Assembly (NCBI RefSeq): GCF_001687105.1
Contig: NZ_CP014596.1
Location: 737,501-801,500, forward strand
From: Salipiger sp. CCB-MM3
Lineage (GTDB): Bacteria > Pseudomonadota > Alphaproteobacteria > Rhodobacterales > Rhodobacteraceae
Length of the DNA stretch: 64,000 nt
Direction: 5' to 3'
A program made the position numbers and the translations under genes. Position 1 is the first letter of the stretch. Each line of letters begins with the position of its first letter. Positions 17,061 to 26,309 of this stretch are shown here, one piece after another. The notes under the pieces are model-generated. The model was not told the origin of the DNA. It did no database searches and saw only the letters and a list, made by a program, of their open reading frames with translations.

Positions 17061-17365
17061 CGCGAATTCGGTCCTTTCCCACGGGAGCGCCTGGGCCGCC
17101 CGCAGCCTGATCACCAAAGCTTTGCCCAAGGGCCCGTGCAGGCCGGTATGGCGCGTGCAACGTGGCAAGGGGGGGCTGCCCCGATGCACGGCCTGCCGGT
17201 GCCCGCACGGGCCCCTGAACAGGATCGAGAACTACAGGCCGGGTCTTAACAAAGCGTTCTGGCGCGCGGGGAAACTGGGCGGGCAGCTTTGTGCGGGGCC
17301 GTGCTTGCATCCGCCGGGCCGGGAGCGCACAAATCTCCAAACACAGCCTGGCAGGGAGCGGGACG
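17061..17365. other. Divergent intergenic region, che operon / ThDP enzyme
   Basis: These 305 bases lie between the first gene of the leftward che operon and the rightward ThDP enzyme gene, and should carry both promoters. No coding frame is convincing. I found no clear -35/-10 pair or palindrome beyond short GC-rich repeats. Confidence 0.4.
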
Positions 17366-19033
17366 ATGACGCGGAACGGTGGAGAACTGGTGGTGGAATG
17401 CCTGATGGCGCTGGGGGCGACACGCGCCTTCGGGGTGCCGGGGGAGAGCTATCTGGCGGTGCTCGACGCGATGCATGACACCGGCGGCAAGCTCGATTTC
17501 GTGCTCTGCCGACAGGAGGGGGGCGCGGCCTTCATGGCGGCGGCGCATGGCAAGCTCACGGGCAGCCCGGGCATCTGCATGGTCACCCGTGGTCCCGGCG
17601 CGACCAATGCCTCGATCGGCGTGCATACGGCGATGCAGGACAGCGTGCCGATGATCCTGCTGGTGGGGCAGGTGGCGACGGACATGAAGGAGCGCGAGGC
17701 GTTTCAGGAACTGGACTATCGCGCGGTCTTTGGCCCGATGGCGAAATGGGCGACCGAGATCGAACAGGTTGAACGTATTCCCGAAATTCTCTCCCGCGCA
17801 TGGATCACGGCGACCACCGGGCGCCCCGGGCCGGTGGTCGTGGCGCTGCCCGAGGATGTGCTCATGGCGCAGACCGACACGCCCGCGCTGAGCGGCTCGG
17901 CCAAGGTCTTTCCTGCCGAGCCTTCGGCGGACGCGATGGCTGAAACCATGTCGTTGCTGCAACAGGCCCAGCGGCCGCTCATCGTGCTTGGGGGCGCGCA
18001 TTGGGATGGTCCCTCGCGCGCCGCGCTGCAGGGCTTTGCCGAGGCCTCCGACATCCCGATCATCACCTCTTTCCGCTATCAGGATCAGGTCGACAGCGCC
18101 TCGCCCTGCTTCTGCGGCGATGCAGGCGTGGGTATGACCGCCGGGGTCAAGGCGCTGCTGCGCGACGCCGATGTGATCCTCGCACTGGGCACGCGCTTCG
18201 GCGAGAATATGACCGATGGCTACACGCTGCTCGAGGTGCCCGAGCCGCGGCAGAAGGTCATCCATGTGCACGGCTCGGACCGCGAGATTGGTAAGGTTTA
18301 TCAGCCGGTTCTGGGCATTCATGCCGATCCCGGCCGTTTCGTGCAGGCGCTGCCCGCGCATGTTTCGGGCAAATGGACCGCTTGGCGGTCCGAGGCGCGC
18401 GCGGCCTATCTCGCCTTCATCGACAAAGCACCGGCGCAGCCCGGACCGGTCGATATGGTGGCCGTCTGCCGCCACATGCGCGAGGTCTTGGGGACCGATC
18501 TGGTGCTGACCAATGGCGCGGGCAATTTCACCGTCTGGCCGACCCGCTTCTTCAGGTTCCGTCCGGGGATGCGGATGTTGTCGCCGCAGTCGGGGGCCAT
18601 GGGCTACGGCGTGCCTGCGGCGGTGGCGGCAAAGCTGGCGCGGCCCGAATCCACGGTGATCTGCTTTGCCGGGGACGGCGATTTCCAGATGACCGGCCAA
18701 GAGCTTTCGGCGGCCCGTCAGGCCGGGGCTGCGGTGATCGTGCTGGTGCTCAACAATGGCACCTATGGGACGATCCGCGCCCATCAGGAGCGCGAATTCC
18801 CCGAGCGGGTCAGCGGCACTTCGATCGTCAATCCCGATTTCGCGGCGCTCGGGCGGGCCTACGGTCTGCATGGTGAGCGGGTGAGCAGCACCGAAGATTT
18901 CGCCGCCGCCTTCGAGCGCGCCCGCGCCGCGCCGCATGGGGCCGTTGTGGAACTGGAGATCGCCGCCGAAGCGCTGACTCCCTATCGTACGCTCAGCGAA
19001 ATCCGTGCCGGGGGGCTGGCCGCCAAAGCCTGA
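17366..19033 (+). CDS. Thiamine pyrophosphate-dependent enzyme, acetolactate synthase large-subunit type
   Basis: This 555-residue ThDP enzyme has the three usual domains. The N-terminal Pyr domain carries catalytic Glu27 in GVPGESYL. A central domain (SEPSADAMAETMSLL to LALGTRFGENMTDGY) follows. The C-terminal PP domain carries the Mg/ThDP motif GDGDFQMTGQELS...LVLNNGTYG. The start at 17366 has GGGAG upstream. No small regulatory subunit gene is adjacent, so this is probably a stand-alone catabolic ThDP enzyme (sulfoacetaldehyde- or benzoylformate-like are alternatives) rather than biosynthetic IlvB. It is not in an operon. Confidence 0.85.
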   Translation: MTRNGGELVVECLMALGATRAFGVPGESYLAVLDAMHDTGGKLDFVLCRQEGGAAFMAAAHGKLTGSPGICMVTRGPGATNASIGVHTAMQDSVPMILLVGQVATDMKEREAFQELDYRAVFGPMAKWATEIEQVERIPEILSRAWITATTGRPGPVVVALPEDVLMAQTDTPALSGSAKVFPAEPSADAMAETMSLLQQAQRPLIVLGGAHWDGPSRAALQGFAEASDIPIITSFRYQDQVDSASPCFCGDAGVGMTAGVKALLRDADVILALGTRFGENMTDGYTLLEVPEPRQKVIHVHGSDREIGKVYQPVLGIHADPGRFVQALPAHVSGKWTAWRSEARAAYLAFIDKAPAQPGPVDMVAVCRHMREVLGTDLVLTNGAGNFTVWPTRFFRFRPGMRMLSPQSGAMGYGVPAAVAAKLARPESTVICFAGDGDFQMTGQELSAARQAGAAVIVLVLNNGTYGTIRAHQEREFPERVSGTSIVNPDFAALGRAYGLHGERVSSTEDFAAAFERARAAPHGAVVELEIAAEALTPYRTLSEIRAGGLAAKA

Positions 19034-19059
19034 GCCCCGGCGCTCGGGCCTGCAGAACC

Positions 19060-19091
19060 GCATGGAGCCTCGCGCTGCCGGGGCTCCATGC
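19060..19091. terminator. Hairpin between convergent genes (ThDP enzyme / glycosyltransferase)
   Basis: GCATGGAGCC (19060-19069) pairs with GGCTCCATGC (19082-19091) around a 12-base loop. It lies 26 bases after the ThDP-enzyme stop and 26 bases after the stop of the convergent gene. There is no T-run on either side, so it is a plausible but not classical bidirectional terminator. Confidence 0.5.
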
Positions 19092-19117
19092 GCATCCACG
19101 TAGTCCTCAGTCGGGGC

Positions 19118-20206
19118 TCAGTTGGGCTGAAAGTGGCGGTAGAAGTTGCGGAAGAACCCGTCAGGCGACAGCCACTCCTCCCAGACCTCGCGCACCCTTT
19201 TCTGCTGATCGACGAAAGCCTCGTCGCTGAGTCCGCGGTGATGGGCCAGAAGGATCTCGCCCGCGCGGTCGTGCTGATCTTCAGGGACCCAGACCAGTTC
19301 TTTGTGCCAGTCGATCAACCCGTCGTAGGGCAGCACGCAGCCGGTATCGAAGAAGAGCGGCGGCCGCCCGGCTGCCATGATCTCGTAAAAGCGCAGGGAG
19401 TAATTGCCCACGCCGCGAACGCAGAGGCTGTAGTCGCAATCGCGCAGGTTGCCGAGGAAGACCTCCAGCGCACTCTGTCGCGCCTCGGTCTTGGCGTCTG
19501 CGCTGGTTTTCTTGTTCGCACCGGCGAAGAAGTCGCCGCGCAATAGGAACTGCGTGTCGATCCCCGGCGTGTCGAGCAGCGTCTGAACGGCTTTGGCGCG
19601 CAGAAACTTGTAGCGGTAACTCTTGCGCAGAGGCGCCGAATAACCGCTCATCCGGCGCTCGGACAGTCGCGGGAGCGAGGTGCGCGCGAACTGGATCGCC
19701 CGTGTTTTGACGCGGGGCCGCGTGACTTGGCCACAAAAGCCGATCGACGGGCTCTGCTGCTTCTCGCGCAGAGGGGCGGGGCCGCTCATGTGATCGGGAA
19801 CCCATGCGGGAAGGCCAAACTCATTCGAGCGGCGCTTTCCTTCAACCGTCGGCGTGAACAAAAGCGCGTTGGGCGCGGGAAACTTGTAGTCGAAGTCGCG
19901 CTCGTGAAAGACGATGACCTGCTTGCCCGCATCGGCGGCCTTTTGGGCAAATTGCAGGGCAACTTCGGTGGTGCCATCGGCAAGGTAGCGGTGCCATGTG
20001 CTGGGCAGCACGGCAAATTGTGCGTCGTCCATCGTGTCGGCAAGTTCGAAATAGCCCGGCCCGTTTGCCTTATAGGCGTCGAACACATTGGTGCCCTCGG
20101 ACCAGAACGCCGATTCCTCTTTGCCGAGGAAGGGGATGAGCATCGCGCAGTGCATTTGGTTTACGGGGGAGGCGTATTCAGGATCGGTAAAAAGTCTCAG
20201 ACGCAT
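19118..20206 (-). CDS. Exostosin-like (GT47-type) glycosyltransferase
   Basis: This 362-residue protein has the C-terminal block CVRGVGNYSLRFYEIMAAGRPPLFFDT, which matches the RGxGxxSxRxxExxxxGxxP signature of exostosin-type glycosyltransferases. SIGFCGQVTRPR and an N-terminal LPSTWHRYL also fit a GT-B fold. Such enzymes build surface polysaccharides at the inner membrane face. There is no signal peptide or membrane helix. No other polysaccharide gene is nearby and the next feature is a decayed IS, so it may be an isolated acquired gene. Its sugar donor is unknown. Confidence 0.65.
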   Translation of the reverse strand: MRLRLFTDPEYASPVNQMHCAMLIPFLGKEESAFWSEGTNVFDAYKANGPGYFELADTMDDAQFAVLPSTWHRYLADGTTEVALQFAQKAADAGKQVIVFHERDFDYKFPAPNALLFTPTVEGKRRSNEFGLPAWVPDHMSGPAPLREKQQSPSIGFCGQVTRPRVKTRAIQFARTSLPRLSERRMSGYSAPLRKSYRYKFLRAKAVQTLLDTPGIDTQFLLRGDFFAGANKKTSADAKTEARQSALEVFLGNLRDCDYSLCVRGVGNYSLRFYEIMAAGRPPLFFDTGCVLPYDGLIDWHKELVWVPEDQHDRAGEILLAHHRGLSDEAFVDQQKRVREVWEEWLSPDGFFRNFYRHFQPN

Positions 20207-20359
20207 GAAAACTCCGGTTGATACAATGCCGCCGCCGGGACGGGGGTCCTGAAAAATAAGTTGCAGTAGTCAAATCTGTGGAGATGGCTAAAATGAGCCT
20301 TATCAGAGAAAGTTAAGTGAGCTCGTTCGAGTTGGCAAGCGTTCCACGTGCTGGCCTGT

Positions 20360-21136
20360 CAGGGTCAGGATTCGTAACAAGTAGATGAGGGTTGCCACGA
20401 GCGCGATGGCCGAAATGAGAACTTACGGGCATCGGCATAGCGGGGCGCAACGCGTCTCCAGTCCTTGAGCCTGCGGATCATGATCTCAATCCGGTTGCTG
20501 CGCTAATACCGGCCCCAATAACATTTGATCGGGGTGCTTGCGCTGCTTGCGCACGCGGCGAAGGCGCGTATCCCTTTGACTTGTGTCTTGCGACTCTCCT
20601 TGGCCCCAATCGGCTTCATAGCCGTGAGCCCCGAGCAGCGAATCGACATCTGGATGCCTGTCGCAAAGCGCCCGCGCACCAACGTAGTCGCTCAGCTGTC
20701 CTGCCGTGACGAACAGGTTGAGGGGACGCGCCCCTGCCTGTTTCATAGGGCCTGCAGCTTCGTGTTCATCCCGCCCTTGGTCCGTAATCACGTCGCCGCG
20801 ACCCCCTTTTTGGGCGCCCAGACCGGATGACGTTCGGTGAGCCTTCGGTTGGGTAACGTCAATAATCACGGTCTTCTTCTTGCGATGTCCGGCAGCGAGT
20901 CCTGTCATCGTCTTCGCGAAAATGCCTTTGTCCCCCCAACGGTTCCAGCGGTTGTAGAGCGTGTTGTTGGGGGCATAATCCTTAGGCGCATATCGCCAGC
21001 GCAACCCATTGCAGTTGATTAAGATAATCCCACTCAGGACACGCCGATCATCGACGCGCGGCTTGCTGTGGGACTTCGGGTGGTATGGCTCCAGTCGCGC
21101 CATCTGCGCATCGCTCAGCCAGAAGAGATTTGACAC
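20360..21136 (-). pseudogene. Decayed IS5-family (IS427-group) transposase
   Basis: From a GTG at 21136 the reading begins SNLFWLSDAQMARLEPYHPK and DDRRVLSGIILINCNGLRWRYAPK, the N-terminus of IS5-family transposases. The frame is then broken. Around 20740-20800 the proper sequence (TKGGMNTKLQAL) is in another frame. Near 20500 the tail (RSNRIEIMIRRLKDWRRVA) is reached only past an in-frame TAG. LIYLLR near 20385 is the usual C-terminus with the stop lost. Several frameshifts plus a stop mean the element is inactive. I could not define its terminal inverted repeats. Confidence 0.85.
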
Positions 21137-21436
21137 ATATCACCGCTCTGTTTTCGTACGGTGAGTCGTGCCCCTTCGCCGCAATCAGTGGGTCCCGAGC
21201 CTAGCGAAGAAGGCTTCCGCGATACACGGGGCCATTCAGCCAAAGCCTGTGCGGAAAACCACGTGGCAATGACGAAAGCGCGGGCGAAGCTGCTCGGCCT
21301 TGCGGCCGCACACAGGGGCAAAGTGCCGCCCCCTTCCTCTTCGTGACTTGCCCCTCCCGCCCATGGACTCCGCCGGTCTCTCTGCCTATCTGCAGCCGAA
21401 AGGAAACCGCCACCATTTGCCGAAGGAGGCGCTGCC
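21137..21436. other. Intergenic region between the IS remnant and slyX
   Basis: These 300 bases probably include the outer end of the IS and the slyX promoter. A 61-codon frame on the plus strand (21161-21346) has a low-complexity translation and no ribosome site, so I do not call it. Confidence 0.35.
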
Positions 21437-21643
21437 ATGTCGCAAGAACTGGAAAGCCTGCAGGAACGCATCGCGCATCTTCTGCGCGCGGTGGATGATC
21501 TGTCCGAGACCGTGGCGCGGCAGGACAAGGACATCGCCCTGCTGCAATATCGGGTGCAGATGCTGCTCGAACGCGAGGCCGAGCGCGAGACCGACGGTGG
21601 CGGCGGCGTGGTCATCGGCGACGAAAGGCCGCCGCACTACTAA
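21437..21643 (+). CDS. slyX: SlyX family protein
   Basis: This 68-residue coiled-coil protein has the SlyX pattern: an N-terminal heptad helix (LESLQERIAHLLRAVDDLSE, DKDIALLQYRVQML), then a short flexible part and the characteristic terminal PPHY. CGAAGGAGG precedes the ATG at ideal spacing. The molecular function of SlyX is unknown; it is named from lysis-gene suppression studies in E. coli. It stands alone here. Confidence 0.9.
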   Translation: MSQELESLQERIAHLLRAVDDLSETVARQDKDIALLQYRVQMLLEREAERETDGGGGVVIGDERPPHY

Positions 21644-21665
21644 GCACGACTGAACACCGCGCGGC

Positions 21666-22487
21666 TCAGTGCCGTTCGAGCGCGACCACCTGCCCATCGT
21701 GCAGCAGCATGTTCACATATGAGGCGCTGCCGAAGGTCGGATAGACGCTGAGGAAGGCGGTATCGCGCGCCAGCCGGGTCATCGCGCGGCCACAGGGCTT
21801 GCCGCTGGAGACGCGGCAGACCTCGGCCTTCACCGTCTCATAGGCACCCTCCACCGGCCCGCTCGGCAGCGTCTGTCCCGCCAGCCCATAGCGCAGTTCT
21901 TCATGCAACTGCGGCGCGCCAAAGAGCGCCAGCGCGCCGGTCACCTGCCGCGCGCAGCCATCGTCGAAGCCGGTGATATAAAGCGCCCGCGCCGCGGTGG
22001 TGCCGGGGCGGCTGTCATAAAGCACATAGCCGCGGCGGTTCTCGGGGTATTGCGCCACCGGAACGCCAAGCTGCCGGCCCGGCACGCCGCAGACCCGCGC
22101 GATCTCGCCGTAGGGCAGGGCGGTGCCAAAGGGCACCTGCTGCGCATCCGGCCCGCTGCCCGCCTTTGCAGCGCTGGCCCTGCCGCCGAGCCAGCCAAGC
22201 AGCCCGCCCTGCGGCGCCGTTTGCGCGCGGCGCGCGGGGGTCTGTGTGCTTTCCAGAAATCCACCGTCTTCGGTCAGTTCGGCCTCCGAAGGCAGCGCGG
22301 CGCTCTCCCCAGCGTCCTCGGCCAGCTCGACCTCGGACAGGCGCGGCACGTCGCGCGTCTCGCTGCAGGCGGCCAGCGCCGCCAGTGCAAGGCCGCAGCC
22401 AAGGCCTCCGAAGCGTGAAGTCAGGGCAGGGCGGTGCAAGAGGATCTCCCGGCTGAGGTCTGGCGAAGGTGTTTCGGAGGCCATCAC
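21666..22487 (-). CDS. Putative lipoprotein, function unknown
   Basis: This protein of about 273 residues has a lipobox (ALAALAAC, Cys at about 41) after a hydrophobic stretch, so the mature form should be lipid-anchored. The annotated start (MMASETPSP) gives an unusually long pre-signal region; a TTG about 16 codons downstream would give a more normal signal peptide. An acidic low-complexity stretch (ELAEDAGESAALPSEAELTED) follows the lipobox. The C-terminal 150 residues contain four cysteines (ARVCGVPG, FDDGCARQV, AEVCRVSSGKPCG) and could be disulfide-bonded. I do not recognise the family. Confidence 0.75.
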   Translation of the reverse strand: MMASETPSPDLSREILLHRPALTSRFGGLGCGLALAALAACSETRDVPRLSEVELAEDAGESAALPSEAELTEDGGFLESTQTPARRAQTAPQGGLLGWLGGRASAAKAGSGPDAQQVPFGTALPYGEIARVCGVPGRQLGVPVAQYPENRRGYVLYDSRPGTTAARALYITGFDDGCARQVTGALALFGAPQLHEELRYGLAGQTLPSGPVEGAYETVKAEVCRVSSGKPCGRAMTRLARDTAFLSVYPTFGSASYVNMLLHDGQVVALERH

Positions 22488-22558
22488 GGCGCCGCAAACG
22501 TTAACCTTCGTTTAACCTTTGGCCGGGGCCAAATCTACAAACCCTTTGTGCCGCGCGG

Positions 22559-22580
22559 AAAATCGGCGGCGCTGCGCCGA
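22559..22580 (-). terminator. Probable rho-independent terminator of dnaE
   Basis: Read on the minus strand, TCGGCG pairs with CGCCGA (22575-22580 and 22563-22568) and is followed by TTTT, about 10 bases past the dnaE stop. The stem is short (6 bp) but GC-rich. Confidence 0.5.
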
Positions 22581-22590
22581 GGGCCGGGGC

Positions 22591-25500
22591 TCAGAAGTCC
22601 TCGACCGCCAGCACCCCGCCCAGTGATTTCACCGCGCCCTTGATCTCGGGCGTCACCGGGAAGTCCTGCTGCAGGTCCATCTCGACCTCGCCGGGCAGCC
22701 CGTTGTCGGCAAGGCAGAGCCGGATCGGCCCGCGCCCGGCCTTGGGCATCTGTTCGGCGGCGCGGCTCAGCACCGAAGCGATCTGGTTGATTGCGCCCGC
22801 GCCCTCGATCCAGATCTTCAGCCCAGTCGCCCCTGCGCCCGCAACCACCTGCTCGACCGGCCCCACCGAGCGCGCCAGCAGCTTGAGCTGGTCGCTCTCC
22901 ATCGTGGCCTCGACGGTGATCACCACCTTCGAGCCGGTCTCGAGAAACTCGCGGCTCTTCTCCAGCGTCTCAGAGAACAGCGTCACCTCATAGGCGCCCG
23001 TGGGATCCGACAACTGCGCAAAGGCAAAGCGGTTGCCCTTGGCCGATTTGCGCTCCTGCCGCCCGGCGACGACGCCCGCCAGCTTGGCGATGCACGGACC
23101 GCCGCGCGCCTTGTTGGTCGCCTCCTCGAGGGTCATCACGTCGCGCCGCTTCAGCGCGGGCATGTAATCGTCAAGAGGGTGGCCCGAGAGGTAAAAGCCG
23201 ATGGCCTTGAACTCTTCCGACAGCCGCTCTGCGGGCAGCCAGTCGGGCACCGGCGAAAGCCGCGGCTCCGGCAGGTCATCCCCGGCCTCGCCGAACAGCG
23301 AGACCTGCGCCGACGCCTTCTGCTCGTGGATCGCGGCAGAATAGGCGACCAGCGCATCGAGACTGTCGAACACCCGGCGGCGGTTCTTGTCGAGCTGATC
23401 GAAGACACCGGCGCGCGCCATCATCTCCATCGGGCGCTTGCCGACGCGCTTCAGATCGACCCGCCGCGCCACGTCAAAGAGCGTGGTGAAGGGGGTATCG
23501 CCGCGCCCCTCGACCACCAGCCGCATGGCATCAAGGCCGACGTTCTTCAGCGCGCCAAGCGCATAGACCAGCTCGCCCTCGACCACGTCGAAGCTCGCCT
23601 GCGAGCGGTTGATGCAGGGCGGCACATAGGGCAGCTTCAGCCCGTTCTTCGTCTCGTCGAAATAGACGGCGAGCTTGTCGGTGAGGTGGATATCGCAGTT
23701 CATGACGCCTGCCATGAACTCCACCGGGTGGTTCGCCTTCAGCCAAGCGGTCTGGTAGGACACCACCGCATAGGCCGCCGCGTGCGATTTGTTGAAACCG
23801 TAGTTGGCGAATTTCTCCAGAAGGTCGAAGACCTCGGTGGCCTTCTTCTTGTCGACGCCGTTCTCAGCCGCGCCCTTCTCGAATTTCGGACGCTCGGCGT
23901 CCATCGCCTCCTTGATCTTCTTGCCCATGGCGCGGCGCAGCAGGTCGGCGCCGCCGAGCGAGTAGCCCGCCATCTCCTGCGCGATCTGCATCACCTGTTC
24001 CTGATAGACGATGATGCCCTGCGTCTCGGCAAGGATGTGGTCGATCGAAGGGTGCACCGAGGTGATCTCGCGCAGCCCGTTCTTGACTTCGCAATAGACC
24101 GGGATGTTCTCCATCGGGCCGGGGCGGTAGAGCGCCACGAGCGCCACGATGTCCTCGATACAGGTGGGCTTCATGCGCTTGAGGGCATCCATCATGCCCG
24201 AGCTTTCCACCTGGAACACCGCCACCGTCTTGGCCGCCGAGTAGAGCTCGTAAGTCTTCTCGTCATCCAGCGGGATGAGGTTCATCTGGTTTTCCGCGCC
24301 CTCGGGCGGATCGTAAAGCTCTGCGCCATCGGCGGCGACATGGATCGGGCGCCCCGACTTCAGGATCAGGTTCACCGCGTTTTGGATCACCGTCAGCGTC
24401 TTGAGGCCAAGGAAGTCGAACTTCACCAGACCCGCCTGTTCCACCCATTTCATGTTGAACTGGGTGGCAGGCATGTCCGAGCGCGGATCCTGATAGAGCG
24501 GCACCAGCTGATCCAGCGGCCGGTCGCCGATCACCACGCCCGCGGCGTGGGTCGAGGCGTTCCGCAGCAGCCCCTCGACCTGCTGGCCATAGGTCAGCAG
24601 CCGGTCGACGACCTCTTCGTTGCGGGCCTCTTCACGCAGCCGCGGCTCATCCTGCAGCGCCTTCTCGATAGAGACGGGTTTGACGCCCTCTACGGGGATC
24701 ATCTTCGACAGCCGGTCGACCTGCCCATAGGGCATCTGCAGCACCCGGCCCACGTCGCGCACGGCGGCCTTGGACAGCAGCGCGCCGAAGGTGATGATCT
24801 GCCCCACTTTGTCGCGCCCGTATTTCTCCTGCACGTAGCGGATCGTTTCCTCGCGCCGGTCCATGCAGAAGTCGATGTCGAAGTCGGGCATCGACACACG
24901 TTCGGGGTTGAGGAAGCGCTCGAACAGCAGCGAGTAGCGCAGCGGGTCGAGGTCGGTGATGGTCAGCGCATAGGCAACCAGCGAGCCCGCGCCCGAGCCG
25001 CGGCCCGGACCGATGGGAATGTCGTTGTCCTTGGACCATTTGATGAAGTCGGCAACGATCAGGAAGTAGCCGGGAAAGCCCATGCCCTCGATGATGCCAA
25101 GCTCGAAGTCGAGCCGCTTCTGGTATTCCTCGACCGAGACCGCATGCGGGATCACCGCCAGACGCGCCTGCAGGCCCTCATTGGCCTGCCGCCGCAGTTC
25201 CTCGACCTCGTCGTCGGCGAACTTCGGCAAGATCGGATCGCGGCGATAGGCCATGAAGGCGCAGCGCTTGGCGATCTCGACGGTGTTCTCGATGGCCTCG
25301 GGCAGGTCGGCGAAAAGCGTCGCCATCTCCTGCGGGCTCTTGAGGTAGTGCTGCGACGTCAGGCGGCGGCGCGGCTCTTGCTGGTCGACATAGGCCCCCT
25401 CGGAAATACAGATCAGCGCGTCATGCGCCTCATACATCTCGGCCTTGGGGAAATAGACGTCGTTGGTGGCGACCAGCGGCAGGCCCATCTCATAGGCCAT

Positions 25501-26088
25501 CTCCACATGGCCGCGCTCGGCGATGCGTTCCTCTGGCGGCAGGCCGTTCTCTCCGGGGTGGCGCTGCAACTCCACATAAAGCCGGTCGTCGTAAATCTGA
25601 TGCAGCCGGGTCAGCAGCGTCTGCGCCGCGGCGCGGTGGTTCTCGCGCAGGTGACGGCCAATGGGGCCGTCGGGGCCACCCGAAAGGCAGATCAGCCCCG
25701 CGCCATAGGTCTCGAGCTCCTCCAGCGTCACATGCGCCTCCTGCCCGTCGCCGCGCAGGTAGAGGCAGGAGTTGAGCTTCATCAGGTTCTCGTAGCCGCG
25801 CTCGTTCTGCGCCAGCAGCACGATGGGGGCGGGGCTCTTGGGCTTTTCACCCGGAACCGGCTCGACATAGCGCAGATCGACCTGACAGCCGATGATCGGC
25901 TGCACGCCAGCGCCGCTGGCGGTCACCGAAAACTCCAGCGCCGAAAAGAGGTTGTTGGTGTCCGTCACCGCCACGGCGGGCATTTCCATGGCCTCGCAGA
26001 GGCCCGGCAGCTTCTTCAGCCGCACGGCCCCTTCAAGCAGGGAGTATTCGGTATGGACGCGGAGGTGGATGAATCGGGGATCGCTCAT
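22591..26088 (-). CDS. dnaE: DNA polymerase III subunit alpha
   Basis: This is the replicative polymerase catalytic subunit, 1165 residues, of normal length. It starts with the PHP domain (FIHLRVHTEYSLLEGAVRLKKL). The palm holds the catalytic aspartates in PDFDIDFCMDRR. VALYRPGPMENIP, GKKIKEAMDAERPKFEKGA and NYGFNKSHAAAYAVVSYQTAW are standard blocks. After the tandem HhH part come the OB-fold (AKLAGVVAGRQERKSAKGNRFAF) and the C-terminal tau-binding region. It is monocistronic and diverges from the hydrolase gene across a 221-base gap. A second dnaE2-type enzyme, if present, is outside the window. Confidence 0.98.
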   Translation of the reverse strand: MSDPRFIHLRVHTEYSLLEGAVRLKKLPGLCEAMEMPAVAVTDTNNLFSALEFSVTASGAGVQPIIGCQVDLRYVEPVPGEKPKSPAPIVLLAQNERGYENLMKLNSCLYLRGDGQEAHVTLEELETYGAGLICLSGGPDGPIGRHLRENHRAAAQTLLTRLHQIYDDRLYVELQRHPGENGLPPEERIAERGHVEMAYEMGLPLVATNDVYFPKAEMYEAHDALICISEGAYVDQQEPRRRLTSQHYLKSPQEMATLFADLPEAIENTVEIAKRCAFMAYRRDPILPKFADDEVEELRRQANEGLQARLAVIPHAVSVEEYQKRLDFELGIIEGMGFPGYFLIVADFIKWSKDNDIPIGPGRGSGAGSLVAYALTITDLDPLRYSLLFERFLNPERVSMPDFDIDFCMDRREETIRYVQEKYGRDKVGQIITFGALLSKAAVRDVGRVLQMPYGQVDRLSKMIPVEGVKPVSIEKALQDEPRLREEARNEEVVDRLLTYGQQVEGLLRNASTHAAGVVIGDRPLDQLVPLYQDPRSDMPATQFNMKWVEQAGLVKFDFLGLKTLTVIQNAVNLILKSGRPIHVAADGAELYDPPEGAENQMNLIPLDDEKTYELYSAAKTVAVFQVESSGMMDALKRMKPTCIEDIVALVALYRPGPMENIPVYCEVKNGLREITSVHPSIDHILAETQGIIVYQEQVMQIAQEMAGYSLGGADLLRRAMGKKIKEAMDAERPKFEKGAAENGVDKKKATEVFDLLEKFANYGFNKSHAAAYAVVSYQTAWLKANHPVEFMAGVMNCDIHLTDKLAVYFDETKNGLKLPYVPPCINRSQASFDVVEGELVYALGALKNVGLDAMRLVVEGRGDTPFTTLFDVARRVDLKRVGKRPMEMMARAGVFDQLDKNRRRVFDSLDALVAYSAAIHEQKASAQVSLFGEAGDDLPEPRLSPVPDWLPAERLSEEFKAIGFYLSGHPLDDYMPALKRRDVMTLEEATNKARGGPCIAKLAGVVAGRQERKSAKGNRFAFAQLSDPTGAYEVTLFSETLEKSREFLETGSKVVITVEATMESDQLKLLARSVGPVEQVVAGAGATGLKIWIEGAGAINQIASVLSRAAEQMPKAGRGPIRLCLADNGLPGEVEMDLQQDFPVTPEIKGAVKSLGGVLAVEDF

Positions 26089-26309
26089 GACGGCAGAGTA
26101 TTGCGCCCGTGCGCCGCGCGAAAGAGCCGCCGTGGCCGCGACGCCGAACTTTGACCGGGTGGTGCCAAAGGCGCTCCCAGAGGCGTTGCCTCAAATCGGT
26201 TATGCAACCCCACATTTGCGCAAACTTCCCGCCTCATTTCGGGCGAAATGATTTGCGACACTGCCGCTGTTGGCGCAATCAATTTGACGCGATACCCAGT
26301 GAGTGACGA

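Noticed and set aside
21161..21346. A 61-codon plus-strand frame between the IS remnant and slyX
   Set aside because: It lacks a ribosome site and has a disordered, low-information translation.
23179..26154. A 991-codon open frame on the plus strand opposite dnaE
   Set aside because: It is the antisense shadow of dnaE: GC-rich third positions keep it open, and the translation is His/Arg/Leu-rich with no domain.
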